A DNA stretch of 64,000 nucleotides from Flavobacteriaceae bacterium (GTDB lineage Bacteria > Bacteroidota > Bacteroidia > Flavobacteriales > Flavobacteriaceae): positions 1 to 64,000 of the forward strand of contig JAKITV010000003.1 of the NCBI GenBank assembly GCA_021647885.1, in the 5' to 3' direction. Shown here in pieces: positions 10,850 through 19,241 of this stretch. Every line of letters begins with the position of its first letter. Within the stretch, counting starts at the first letter, position 1. The position numbers were made by a program, and so were the translations under genes. A model generated the notes under the pieces. The model saw only the letters and a list, made by a program, of their open reading frames with translations. It was not told where the DNA came from and made no database searches.

Positions 10850-10923
10850 TTTTTTAGCTTAAATTTTTATCAAAGATACGTATTCAAACCTTTGAACTGT
10901 TATAGTTAAAAAAATAAATTGCA

Positions 10924-10949
10924 TGTAACTTTTTTGTAATTTGTTAGTC
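10924..10949 (+). promoter_or_regulatory. ECF-sigma-like promoter motif, first copy
   Basis: TGTAAC, 16 bp, then AGTC, located 36 bp before the ATG at 10985. A TGTAAC/CGTC-like pair is a common ECF sigma-factor promoter type. The spacer contains GTAATTTGT, which also occurs at the same place in the second copy upstream of the paralog (11811-11835). Functional assignment is inference. Confidence 0.4.
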
Positions 10950-10984
10950 AAACAAAATATCAATCAAAATTAAAACTATAAATT

Positions 10985-11758
10985 ATGAAAACTTTAAAAT
11001 TTACAGCTCTTGGACTAATATTATGTTTTGCAGTTACCCTTGAAGCTCAAAGTGTAGAAGATATTATTGAAAATTACATCGAAAACATTGGAGGTCAAGA
11101 AGCATGGTCTAAAATTACATCGATGAAAGTTACTGGAGTTGGAAAACAACAAGGTGTTGACTATCCATTTGTTGCTACTTATATGAAAGACGGCAGAGCC
11201 ATTATTGATGTTAATTTACAAGGGAACTCTTTTATAGTTGAAGCTTTTGATGGAGAAAATGCTTGGAATATGAATTTCAATACTCAAAAGGCAGAAGCTT
11301 TAGACTCTGAGTCATCAATTAATTATAAAAATGAAGCTAAAGATAACTTAACAGGAGCATTTTTTAATTATAAAGCTAAGGGCTACTCTGTAGAATTACT
11401 TGGCAAGGAAGATTGGGAAGGTACAGAGTGCTTCAAAATTAAACTCACAAAAACTCCTGTTTTAGTAGATGGCAAAGAAGAAGAAAATATTGACATGTAT
11501 TTTTTTGACACTGAAAACTATATACCTATTGCAATAGAAACAGTTATAAAATCTGGACCTGCAAAAGGAGCTACTTCTCAAACTATTATTAGTGATTATC
11601 AAGAAGTAGAAGGAGTTTATGTTGCGTTTTCGGTGATAGAAAAATTTAATGGTCAAATAGGAATTGAACCCTCTTTTAATATGGTTGAGTTTAATACAGA
11701 TGTTGATGAAGGCGTCTTTAATATGCCTGAAGAAGTGATAGAAACGAAAAAGAATTAG
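10985..11758 (+). CDS. Secreted LolA/LolB-fold protein, paralog 1
   Basis: 257 residues with a signal peptide (MKTLKFTALGLILCFAVTLEAQ) cleaved after the AQ region. The rest resembles the outer-membrane lipoprotein-sorting (LolA/LolB-like) fold. Visible features are the ENYIENIGGQEAWSKITSMKV start, FDGENAWNMN, the KGYSVELLGKED strand and a SDYQEVEGVYV segment. Such proteins bind lipid or lipoprotein acyl chains in the periplasm, or are of unknown use in Bacteroidota. The next gene is a clear paralog, with shared IENIGG, GYxVELLG, TEtFKIKLTK and SDYQEVEG. The two have near-identical promoter spacing. Confidence 0.72.
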   Translation: MKTLKFTALGLILCFAVTLEAQSVEDIIENYIENIGGQEAWSKITSMKVTGVGKQQGVDYPFVATYMKDGRAIIDVNLQGNSFIVEAFDGENAWNMNFNTQKAEALDSESSINYKNEAKDNLTGAFFNYKAKGYSVELLGKEDWEGTECFKIKLTKTPVLVDGKEEENIDMYFFDTENYIPIAIETVIKSGPAKGATSQTIISDYQEVEGVYVAFSVIEKFNGQIGIEPSFNMVEFNTDVDEGVFNMPEEVIETKKN

Positions 11759-11810
11759 TTGCTATTATTTAATTTAATTGTTAATGTTAATAAAAAATCA
11801 ATTTTGAACA

Positions 11811-11835
11811 GTAACATTTTCGTAATTTGTAAGAC
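11811..11835 (+). promoter_or_regulatory. ECF-sigma-like promoter motif, second copy
   Basis: GTAAC, 16 bp including CGTAATTTGT, then AGAC, located 33 bp before the ATG at 11869. Spacing and core match the motif in front of the preceding paralog, suggesting common control or a duplication that included the promoter. Confidence 0.4.
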
Positions 11836-11868
11836 ATACAAAAAACATTTAAACACGTTAAAAAAATC

Positions 11869-12651
11869 ATGAAGACATTAAAATTAGTATTAGTTGCTTT
11901 AGTATTTAGTTTTACTACACATATTAACGCACAAACAGCAGATGAAATTATCAACACCTATTTCGAAAACATTGGAGGTCTTGAAAATTTAAAAAAAATT
12001 GAAGGCATGAAAATGACTGCAAAGGTCAATAATGGAGGTATGGAAATTCCTCTTGAGATTTACCAGTTTAAAGATGGAAAACAGTTGACTATTATTAACT
12101 TTCAAGGAAAAGAGTTAAAACAAGGTGTTTTTGATGGTGAAACGCTTTGGGGTCATAATTTCATGACTATGAAAGCTGAAAAAAATGATGCAGAAACTAC
12201 TGCAAATATGAAGTTAAATAGTAATGACTTCCCTGATCCTTTTATTGATTATAAAGAAAAAGGATATAATGTAGAATTACTAGGTAATGAAACCATTGAT
12301 GGTACAGAGACTTTTAAAATTAAATTAACAAAAGAACCAATTACAGTTGATGGTGTTGAAGAAGCAGATGTTAGTTTCTACTTTTTTGATGTTGATAATT
12401 TTGTTCCTATTGCAGTTCAAACTGAAATAAAATCTGGTCAAGGAAAAGGAATGACTTTGGAAATCACGTTTAGCGATTACCAAGAAGTGGAAGGTTTATA
12501 TTTTCCATTTTCTATGACACGAGGAGTTAAAGGGCAACCTAGATCTCCAATCACTATGACATCTATTGAGCTTAATCCTGTAGTAGATGATGCAGAATTT
12601 GAGTTTCCTGAAGAAACTGAAACTGTACCTACAGACGATAATAAAAATTAA
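11869..12651 (+). CDS. Secreted LolA/LolB-fold protein, paralog 2
   Basis: 260 residues with a signal peptide (MKTLKLVLVALVFSFTTHINAQ) and a mature part paralogous to the preceding gene (TYFENIGGLENLKKIEGMKM, KGYNVELLGNETIDGTETFK, SDYQEVEGLYFPFSM). The C-terminal tail is acidic (EFPEETETVPTDD). Predicted periplasmic or outer-membrane lipid-binding-like fold, function unknown. It has its own promoter-like motif, and a terminator follows at 12661-12694. Confidence 0.72.
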   Translation: MKTLKLVLVALVFSFTTHINAQTADEIINTYFENIGGLENLKKIEGMKMTAKVNNGGMEIPLEIYQFKDGKQLTIINFQGKELKQGVFDGETLWGHNFMTMKAEKNDAETTANMKLNSNDFPDPFIDYKEKGYNVELLGNETIDGTETFKIKLTKEPITVDGVEEADVSFYFFDVDNFVPIAVQTEIKSGQGKGMTLEITFSDYQEVEGLYFPFSMTRGVKGQPRSPITMTSIELNPVVDDAEFEFPEETETVPTDDNKN

Positions 12652-12660
12652 AAATCTTTA

Positions 12661-12694
12661 AATCCTCAATGTTTCAATATTGGGGATTTTTTTT
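12661..12694 (+). terminator. Rho-independent terminator after the LolA-like pair
   Basis: AATCCTCAAT pairs with ATTGGGGATT (one T-G wobble) around an 8-nt loop, followed by a run of T. It lies 10 bp after the stop codon. The hairpin covers an in-frame ATG at 12680 of the next reading frame, which argues against that ATG as a real start. Confidence 0.8.
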
Positions 12695-12721
12695 ATTCAT
12701 ATTCAACTAATTCAATCAAAA

Positions 12722-15700
12722 ATGAAACACTTATTATTCATAATGGCAATGTGTATTGGGCTACTTCCCATATACACTAATGCTCAAGATTCAAAACCTA
12801 TTATTGCTAAAGATTTATTTGGTGACCTAAGTGCACGACATATAGGCCCAGCCTTAATGAGTGGAAGAATTAACGACATGGAAGTTCACCCTACAAATCC
12901 TAGAATTATTTATGCAGGAACAGCTGGAGGCGGTGTATGGAAATCTAATAATGCTGGTACAACCTTCAATCCTATTTTTGACGATTATTGCCAATCTATT
13001 GGTGCTGTAGAAATAGACCCGAATAACCCAGATAAAGTTATATATGTTGGTACAGGTGAAACCTGGACACGTAATAGTGTGTCTGTTGGAGATGGCTTAT
13101 ATAAATCAACCGATGGTGGTACCAATTGGAAGAAATTAGGTTTTGATAAGTCCGAGCGTATTGCAAACATTATTGTAAACCCTAATAATTCAGACGAAGT
13201 TTATGTAGCTGTTTTAGGAGCACTTTGGTCTGATAGTGACGAACGTGGTGTTTACAAATCTTTGGATGCTGGAGCAACTTGGTCTAAAGTGTTGTATGTT
13301 GACGAATCTACAGGATGTGCAGATTTGGCAATGGATCCTAATAATCCTGATATATTATATGCATCAATGTGGGAATTTAGAAGAACAGGATGGTCTTTTA
13401 ATTCTGGAGGTGATAAAAGTGCGCTTTACAAATCAATTGATGGCGGAAAAAGCTGGAATAAAATTCATAATGGTTTTCCTGAAGGTAAATTAGGAAGATT
13501 AGCAATTGCTGTAGCACCTTCCGATTCTAATATTTTATATACCGTTATTGAAGCTGAAAAGGATAGTAAAAAAGGTCTTTATAGAAGTGATGATGCAGGT
13601 AAAAGTTGGAAACAACTTAATAACGATTTTGGACTTACGGTAAGACCTTTCTATTTTTCAAGAATTGTAGTCGATCCCAGAAATCCGGATGTTGTTGTAA
13701 AAGGCGGATTAAGTGGTTCTATTTCAAGAGATGGTGGGAAAACCTTTAAAGGATTAGGAAGAATGCATGCAGATATTCATGATATAGTTTTTGATATTAA
13801 TGATTCTGATCGTATGTATGTAGGGACAGATGGTGGCGTATATCGCTCATGGAATGGAGGTACAACAATGGAAATTGTAGAAAACCTTCCGTTATCACAA
13901 TTTTATCATATTAGTGTAGATAATGAAGAACCTTACAATATTTATGGAGGACTTCAGGATAATGGATCTTGGTATGGACCTTCAACTTCAAGCGGAGGTA
14001 TTAATGCCAGAGATTGGAACTCTATTGGTGGTGGTGATGGTTTTAGAGTATTAAGACATCCCACTAAAAAAATAATATATTCCGAAATGCAAGGTGCAGC
14101 AAACGTGTGGCGTTATGATGTTGAAAACAAACTCATAAAAACGGTACAGCCATTACCAAAAAAAGGACATGCAAAGTTACGTTTTAACTGGAATCCTCCT
14201 ATGGCAGTAAGTGAACACCAGCCAGATCGTTTTTATATGGGAAGTCAATTTCTTCATAAATCAGAAGATATGGGAGACACATGGACTATTATCTCTCCAG
14301 ACTTAACCACAAACGATAAGAGCAAACAAAATCAAGAGGGTTCAGGAGGATTATCGATGGATAATTCTGGTGCAGAAAATCATACCACAATATTTACTAT
14401 TGCTGAATCACCATTTGATGAAAATGTGATTTGGGTAGGAACTGATGATGGTAATGTACAAGTGACTACCAATGGTGGTAAAACTTGGACAAACACTATT
14501 GCTAATGTTTCTGGTGTACCTGCAAATACTTGGGTATATCATATAGAAGCGAGCGTACATGATAAAGCTACTGCCTATGCTGTGTTTGAAGGTCACACTA
14601 CTGGAGACATGACACCTTATACATATAAAACAACCGATTATGGTAAAACTTGGACTAATATAATTTCAGACGATGTAGTTGGTTTTGTTAGAAACATTCA
14701 GGAAGATTATGTAAATCCTGATTTACTGTATTTAGGAACAGAATTTGGGTTGTACATTACTCTAAATGGTGGGAAAAGCTGGAGTAAGTTTACTAAAAAC
14801 ATGCCTTCGGTTGCAGTACATTTTATTGATTTGCAAAAGCGAACCAACGACTTGGTTATGGGGACTCATGGTCGTGGTATAATTATTATTGACGACATTT
14901 CACCACTTCGCGAAATTTCTCCAGAGATTATGTCAAAAAAAGTACATTTCTTTACTTCTAAACCAACGGTTATGAAAGATCAAAGCGGTTTTTCAGGAAA
15001 CTTTGGAGCCGAAACACAGTTTGTAGGACGTAATCCATCCAAAGCGGCACAAATAAAGTATTTGCTTCCTAAGCGTCATACCTTTGGGAAAATGACTTTA
15101 GAGATTCAGGATATGGACGGTAAAAAGATTGCTTCTCTTGGCCCTGGAAAATCTAAAGGAATTAACATTGTAAACTGGAATTATACCATTAAGCAACCAA
15201 AAGTTGCCAAAGGAAAAACCTTTAGTTTTGGCGGGTTTACCTCTCCAAGAGTTAAAGCTGGAATATACAAAGCTGTGTTAACCAAAGGCAAAGAAACTTT
15301 TGAACATAATTTTGAGCTGGTTTATGATGAGCACTCGGGTTTATCAAGCCAAGATAGAGAGCTTAAGTATGACACAACAATGAAAATGTACAATATGACT
15401 CAAGATTTAGCATATTTGGTCTATGAGCTGGATGCTGTTTTAGATGTTGTTACAAATAAAAACAAAAAAATAGTAGCTTCTCTAAATGACTTAAAGGAAA
15501 CATTAGTTATCACTACTGGCGATAACTATGTAGGTTCAGCCGAACCACAATTAAGAGAGAAAATGGCAGATTTATACAGTAAAATTGCAAACAGTTATGA
15601 TAAGCCCTCAAATGCAGAACTTGACAATTTAAGCATTATAGAAGAGCGCTTTAACAAGGCAAAAACAGATTTTGCAAAACTTAAAAAGAAAGCACGATTA

Positions 15701-15745
15701 AAAGACTTCAAAATCAAAACTTTTGAAGAATTCTTAAAGGATTGA
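12722..15745 (+). CDS. Secreted Asp-box (BNR/VPS10-type) beta-propeller protein
   Basis: About 1007 residues. I start at the ATG at 12722 because MKHLLFIMAMCIGLLPIYTNAQ is a good signal peptide; the in-frame ATG 42 bp upstream lies inside a terminator. At least seven Asp-box repeats are visible (STDGGTNWKK, SLDAGATWSK, SIDGGKSWNK, SDDAGKSWKQ, TTNGGKTWTN, TTDYGKTWTN, TLNGGKSWSK). These mark two stacked propellers of the sortilin/xyloglucanase-like type. The last 250 residues form a beta domain plus a helical tail. No T9SS C-terminal domain is visible. It is probably periplasmic or exported, and its ligand or substrate is unknown. Confidence 0.85.
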   Translation: MKHLLFIMAMCIGLLPIYTNAQDSKPIIAKDLFGDLSARHIGPALMSGRINDMEVHPTNPRIIYAGTAGGGVWKSNNAGTTFNPIFDDYCQSIGAVEIDPNNPDKVIYVGTGETWTRNSVSVGDGLYKSTDGGTNWKKLGFDKSERIANIIVNPNNSDEVYVAVLGALWSDSDERGVYKSLDAGATWSKVLYVDESTGCADLAMDPNNPDILYASMWEFRRTGWSFNSGGDKSALYKSIDGGKSWNKIHNGFPEGKLGRLAIAVAPSDSNILYTVIEAEKDSKKGLYRSDDAGKSWKQLNNDFGLTVRPFYFSRIVVDPRNPDVVVKGGLSGSISRDGGKTFKGLGRMHADIHDIVFDINDSDRMYVGTDGGVYRSWNGGTTMEIVENLPLSQFYHISVDNEEPYNIYGGLQDNGSWYGPSTSSGGINARDWNSIGGGDGFRVLRHPTKKIIYSEMQGAANVWRYDVENKLIKTVQPLPKKGHAKLRFNWNPPMAVSEHQPDRFYMGSQFLHKSEDMGDTWTIISPDLTTNDKSKQNQEGSGGLSMDNSGAENHTTIFTIAESPFDENVIWVGTDDGNVQVTTNGGKTWTNTIANVSGVPANTWVYHIEASVHDKATAYAVFEGHTTGDMTPYTYKTTDYGKTWTNIISDDVVGFVRNIQEDYVNPDLLYLGTEFGLYITLNGGKSWSKFTKNMPSVAVHFIDLQKRTNDLVMGTHGRGIIIIDDISPLREISPEIMSKKVHFFTSKPTVMKDQSGFSGNFGAETQFVGRNPSKAAQIKYLLPKRHTFGKMTLEIQDMDGKKIASLGPGKSKGINIVNWNYTIKQPKVAKGKTFSFGGFTSPRVKAGIYKAVLTKGKETFEHNFELVYDEHSGLSSQDRELKYDTTMKMYNMTQDLAYLVYELDAVLDVVTNKNKKIVASLNDLKETLVITTGDNYVGSAEPQLREKMADLYSKIANSYDKPSNAELDNLSIIEERFNKAKTDFAKLKKKARLKDFKIKTFEEFLKD

Positions 15746-15754
15746 TTCTGAAAG

Positions 15755-15785
15755 AAAAGCCAGTTAATATTGACTGGCTTTTTTA
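15755..15785 (+). terminator. Rho-independent terminator after the propeller gene
   Basis: AAAAGCCAGT pairs perfectly with ACTGGCTTTT across an 8-nt loop and runs into T residues, 9 bp after the stop codon. Confidence 0.85.
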
Positions 15786-15870
15786 TTGTTAATAACACGG
15801 TTAACAAAATTGACACTTCTAACATATATCACTTCAAAGATTCTCTATTTTTAATAAAAATCTTTGCATC

Positions 15871-16290
15871 ATGAAAACAAGAAACCTTGATTTAAAACGT
15901 ATTCGTCCAGATTTCATGACCACTACCATTAATAATGGAATGAGCATCGAAGAGCGCTTTCAAAATTTAGTTTTGAGACCAATAATTAAGTTGCAAAATG
16001 ATTTATTTATTGAAGTATTTAAAAACTATACTATTAAACATAAAAATGTATTTTATGGTCTATCGCTAGAAAAGCGGATAGATTATATAGGAAATGCCAT
16101 TCATAAAGATATGAAGTTTAGAAATGGTATAAAGGGAATGGTTATTGGATTATTTACAATTGAAGAATACAAACTCTATATTCAAAATTCATCAGCATTA
16201 AACAAGCGCATGATGAATATTGTAAAAGAATGCATTATTGATAATGTTCAAGTTTTTTATTCTGAGTCTAAAACATTAGCTGCGGTTTAA
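15871..16290 (+). CDS. Conserved flavobacterial protein of unknown function
   Basis: 139 residues, soluble, no signal peptide. Key stretches are the start MKTRNLDLKRIRPDF, LRPIIKLQNDLFIEVFKNY, YIGNAIHKDMKFRNGIKGMV and SSALNKRMMN. Relatives in this family are, from memory, sometimes labelled glyoxalase. I see no metal-binding vicinal-oxygen-chelate motif to support that, so I leave the function open. The gene follows a strong terminator and so has its own promoter. Its last 4 bp overlap the end of the convergent DUF2461 gene. Confidence 0.65.
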   Translation: MKTRNLDLKRIRPDFMTTTINNGMSIEERFQNLVLRPIIKLQNDLFIEVFKNYTIKHKNVFYGLSLEKRIDYIGNAIHKDMKFRNGIKGMVIGLFTIEEYKLYIQNSSALNKRMMNIVKECIIDNVQVFYSESKTLAAV

Positions 16291-16964
16291 AACAAAGACT
16301 CTCCATTTAAATTTGTAGTAAGCACATCGCTCATATAATCAAAATATGGGCGAATTGCTTTAAAAGAATTATCGACTTCTTTTATAAATCCTTCTGAAAT
16401 CACTTCTTTATCAGTAAATTTTTTGGTAAAAATGAATTGTTTTTTCCGTATTAAATCAATGGCTTTGTGTTCTTTATCAAAATCTCTTGGAGCAGATTTT
16501 AGTTCGTCTCCTAAAAGATTTCCCCAAACAGATTTAAACCTTTTATTAGATAGAATATTTCTAATTTCTTGGTCATCCATTTCGAATTCTTTTCTAATTC
16601 TAAATAGATCGTCTTTATTAGGTTCCCAAAATCCAGTTGCTAAAAAGGATTGATTATTTGGAGTAAGGTGTAAATAATATCCTCCTCTTAATTTTGGCTT
16701 TGCTCTGTGAAAAGAACAACCAAAATGTGTTTTATAAGGTGTCTTGTCTTTTGAAAATCTTACATCGCGATAAATACGAAACATTTTGAGTTTGTCTACA
16801 TCATCGTGCGATTTAATGTTTTCAAAAATGGTGCTATAAACTCCCTTTACTTCAGCTTCAATCACTTTGAATTCTTTTTTATGGTCATTAAACCAATCGC
16901 GATTATTGTTCTTTTCAAGCTTTTTTAAAAATTCAAAAGCAGATTTTGGTATTATAACATTCAT
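16287..16964 (-). CDS. DUF2461 (TIGR02453) family protein
   Basis: 225 residues. The ALxFLxxLxxNNxRDWFxxHK-like start (FEFLKKLEKNNNRDWFNDHK), FRIYRDVRFSKDKTPYKTHF and YLHLTPNNQSFLATGFWEP are diagnostic of DUF2461, a conserved cytosolic family of unknown biochemical role. Length is normal. A palindromic repeat lies immediately upstream (16981-17004). It converges on the preceding gene with a 4-bp overlap. Confidence 0.88.
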   Translation of the reverse strand: MNVIIPKSAFEFLKKLEKNNNRDWFNDHKKEFKVIEAEVKGVYSTIFENIKSHDDVDKLKMFRIYRDVRFSKDKTPYKTHFGCSFHRAKPKLRGGYYLHLTPNNQSFLATGFWEPNKDDLFRIRKEFEMDDQEIRNILSNKRFKSVWGNLLGDELKSAPRDFDKEHKAIDLIRKKQFIFTKKFTDKEVISEGFIKEVDNSFKAIRPYFDYMSDVLTTNLNGESLF

Positions 16965-16980
16965 AGCTATTTATTTTATG

Positions 16981-17004
16981 GATTCCTGCCTACGCAGGAA
17001 TGAC
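16981..17004. repeat. Dispersed palindrome, family 1 (ATTCCTGC/GCAGGAAT)
   Basis: An 8-bp perfect stem ATTCCTGC/GCAGGAAT with a 4-nt loop, followed by GAC. Sister copies are at 20001-20022, 20692-20715 and 25157-25177, with a diverged form at 28259-28283. Confidence 0.8.
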
Positions 17005-17069
17005 AAGATTATTTATTGCTTTGATGAAAGCATTAAGGAAATATTCTGAAAATTACAAAAACAGCTTTA

Positions 17070-17855
17070 CTATTCAAATTCTACATTGTTAAGAATTAAA
17101 CCTGAAGCTGGTGCGATATAATCCATAACTTCATTACTTTGTGGCTTTAAGCTGTCTTCAATGTATTTTAAAGTTATTTCTCCTTTTCCAAGTTTTATGA
17201 GTGCTCCCATCATTAATCGTATTTGATTTCGCCCAAAACCTTTTCCTTTTACACATAATAAATATGTCTGCTTCGGAAAGAAATTAGCAGTAAGTGTTTT
17301 GTTTTCTACAAGCTCACAAGCCATTATTTCTCTATTATAAATACCTTTTTCGGTAGTTCTAAAGCAGTAGGATTTAAAATTGTGTTTGCCTTGAAACAGT
17401 TTTGCACCTTGCTTCATTATTGAAATATCCAACTCATCAAGAATAGTAGTTAGAATTGGTGCACAAAACGGATGATTCTTTTGTCCTTGTGCAAATAGAT
17501 ACAAGTATTCTTTAACTTTTGAATGCTGTATGATATTGAACTTATCATCAACTTGTTTAATGGATAAAGCTCGTATATCTTGAGGTAGATTAAGGTTGAA
17601 AATCGCAAAAAATTCTTCTAAATTCTCAAGAGGTTTATCTTCTAAAAAGAGTTCAAAAGCAGCATCTTGTGCAGAAACCATAGCATCTGTTCTTCCTGCA
17701 CCAAGTGTTTTAAAAGGCTGTTCTTCTAAAATATACTTCAATGTTCTATCAATCATTAATTGCACCGTTTTCAATTTTGGCTGTTTTTGCCAACCATGAA
17801 AACGATAACCTAAATATTGAATCCTGATAAGGTAATAGTAGCGTTTGTTAAACAT
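17070..17855 (-). CDS. truA: TruA-like tRNA pseudouridine synthase
   Basis: 261 residues with TruA architecture: RIQYLGYRFHGWQKQP near the N-terminus, GAGRTDAMVSAQD (residues 53-64) with the catalytic Asp at 57, and KGFGRNQIRLMMGALIKLGKGE near residue 210. TruA converts U38-40 in tRNA anticodon arms. The usual signature is GRTDxGVHA; here Gly and His are replaced (AMVSA). That suggests a divergent paralog rather than the main housekeeping enzyme, which would lie elsewhere. It follows the his operon by 38 bp and may be read through from it. Confidence 0.75.
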   Translation of the reverse strand: MFNKRYYYLIRIQYLGYRFHGWQKQPKLKTVQLMIDRTLKYILEEQPFKTLGAGRTDAMVSAQDAAFELFLEDKPLENLEEFFAIFNLNLPQDIRALSIKQVDDKFNIIQHSKVKEYLYLFAQGQKNHPFCAPILTTILDELDISIMKQGAKLFQGKHNFKSYCFRTTEKGIYNREIMACELVENKTLTANFFPKQTYLLCVKGKGFGRNQIRLMMGALIKLGKGEITLKYIEDSLKPQSNEVMDYIAPASGLILNNVEFE

Positions 17856-17893
17856 CTTTACAAGTACGATAATTTACAATGCACTTCAAAATT

Positions 17894-18484
17894 TTAATGT
17901 CTTGATTTTAGAACTTCAACAATATCATTGAGTTTATAACCTTTTGCTTGCAGCAAAATTAAATAGTGAAATAATAAATCGGCACTTTCATTTAAAAACA
18001 AGTTGTTGTTATTATCTTTTGCTTCAATTACCATTTCAATGGCCTCCTCTCCTACTTTTTGAGCTATTTTGTTGATGCCTTTTTTAAACAACGATGCTAC
18101 GTATGATGTGTCTTCTGTGGCATTTTCCTTTCTATCTTCTATAACATTCTCTAATCGAGATAAAAACCCAAATTCCTGCATATTAGCTTCTTTCCAGCAC
18201 GTATCTGTTCCAGTATGACACGTTGGGCCTTCTGGATTTACTTTAATTAGTAAAGTATCGTTATCACAGTCATTTTTAATAGAGACAAGGTTTAAGAAAT
18301 TACCACTCTCTTCTCCTTTTGTCCATAAACGTTGTTTACTTCTACTAAAAAATGTTACCTGTTTTGTAGCTATGGTTTTTCTCAAAGCATCTGCATTCAT
18401 ATAACCCAGCATCAATACTGTTTTTGTATTAGCATCTTGAATAATTGCTGGGATTAATCCGTCACTATTGTATTTTATCTCCAT
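17894..18484 (-). CDS. hisIE: Phosphoribosyl-AMP cyclohydrolase / phosphoribosyl-ATP pyrophosphatase
   Basis: 196 residues, the normal fused HisIE form, catalysing steps 2 and 3 of histidine synthesis. The HisI half (1-105) has MLGYMNADALRKT, SRSKQRLWTKGEESGN and the metal-binding DCDNDTLL plus GPTCHTGTDTC. The HisE half (about 108-196) has the EEAIEMVIEAKD helix, where the Mg-binding acids sit, and SADLLFHYLILL. Its start codon shares one base with the hisF stop. Last gene of the his operon. Confidence 0.96.
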   Translation of the reverse strand: MEIKYNSDGLIPAIIQDANTKTVLMLGYMNADALRKTIATKQVTFFSRSKQRLWTKGEESGNFLNLVSIKNDCDNDTLLIKVNPEGPTCHTGTDTCWKEANMQEFGFLSRLENVIEDRKENATEDTSYVASLFKKGINKIAQKVGEEAIEMVIEAKDNNNNLFLNESADLLFHYLILLQAKGYKLNDIVEVLKSRH

Positions 18485-19239
18485 TATAATCTTACTTCTA
18501 TATTATTATTTCTTAATTCTTTTTTTAATTCTGAAATTGGAATTTCCCCAAAGTGAAACACACTAGCAGCTAAAGCTGCATCTGCTTTTCCTAATGCAAA
18601 GGTTTCAACAAAGTGCTGGATAGTTCCTGCTCCTCCAGATGCTATTATTGGTATGTTTAGCGATGCTGATAATTTAGCAAGTGCATCATTTGCAAAACCA
18701 TTTTTGGTGCCATCATTGTTCATAGACGTGAATAAAATTTCTCCTGCGCCTCGCTGTTCTACTTCTTTTGCCCAATCAAACAGCTTCAGTTTGGTTGGTA
18801 TTGTTCCTCCTGCCATATGTACAATCCATTTACCTTCAATCTGTTTTGCATCAATTGCCACAACAATACACTGATTTCCAAATTTATTTGATAATTCATT
18901 TATTAATTCTGGTCGTTGTATTGCCGAAGAATTGATAGAAATTTTATCTGCACCGCATTTTAAGAGCGCATCTACATCAGCAATAGACGAAATTCCGCCA
19001 CCAACAGTAAATGGGATATTAACTTGTTCGGCAACATGAAGCACCATATTCAATGTTGTGCTTCTATTTTCTAAAGTTGCTGAAATATCTAGAAACACTA
19101 ACTCATCTGCTCCAGCTAAAGCGTATTGTTTAGCCAATTCAACAGGGTTGCCTGCATCAATTAAATTAACAAAGTTAACGCCTTTTACAGTGCGTCCATT
19201 TTTAATATCCAAGCATGGTATAATCCGTTTTGCTAGCAT
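18484..19239 (-). CDS. hisF: Imidazole glycerol phosphate synthase cyclase subunit
   Basis: 251 residues, a (beta-alpha)8 barrel that pairs with HisH to make imidazole glycerol phosphate and AICAR from PRFAR. Catalytic Asp residues are in the PCLDIKNGR start (Asp11) and VVAIDAKQ (Asp about 130). TVGGGISS and [11 protein letters not shown] are the phosphate loops. It lies 2 bp after hisA and overlaps hisIE by one base. Confidence 0.97.
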   Translation of the reverse strand: MLAKRIIPCLDIKNGRTVKGVNFVNLIDAGNPVELAKQYALAGADELVFLDISATLENRSTTLNMVLHVAEQVNIPFTVGGGISSIADVDALLKCGADKISINSSAIQRPELINELSNKFGNQCIVVAIDAKQIEGKWIVHMAGGTIPTKLKLFDWAKEVEQRGAGEILFTSMNNDGTKNGFANDALAKLSASLNIPIIASGGAGTIQHFVETFALGKADAALAASVFHFGEIPISELKKELRNNNIEVRL

Positions 19240-19241
19240 AA

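Noticed and set aside
12680-12721. Earlier in-frame ATG for the Asp-box propeller gene
   Set aside because: It lies inside a clear terminator hairpin, and the next ATG gives a proper signal peptide.
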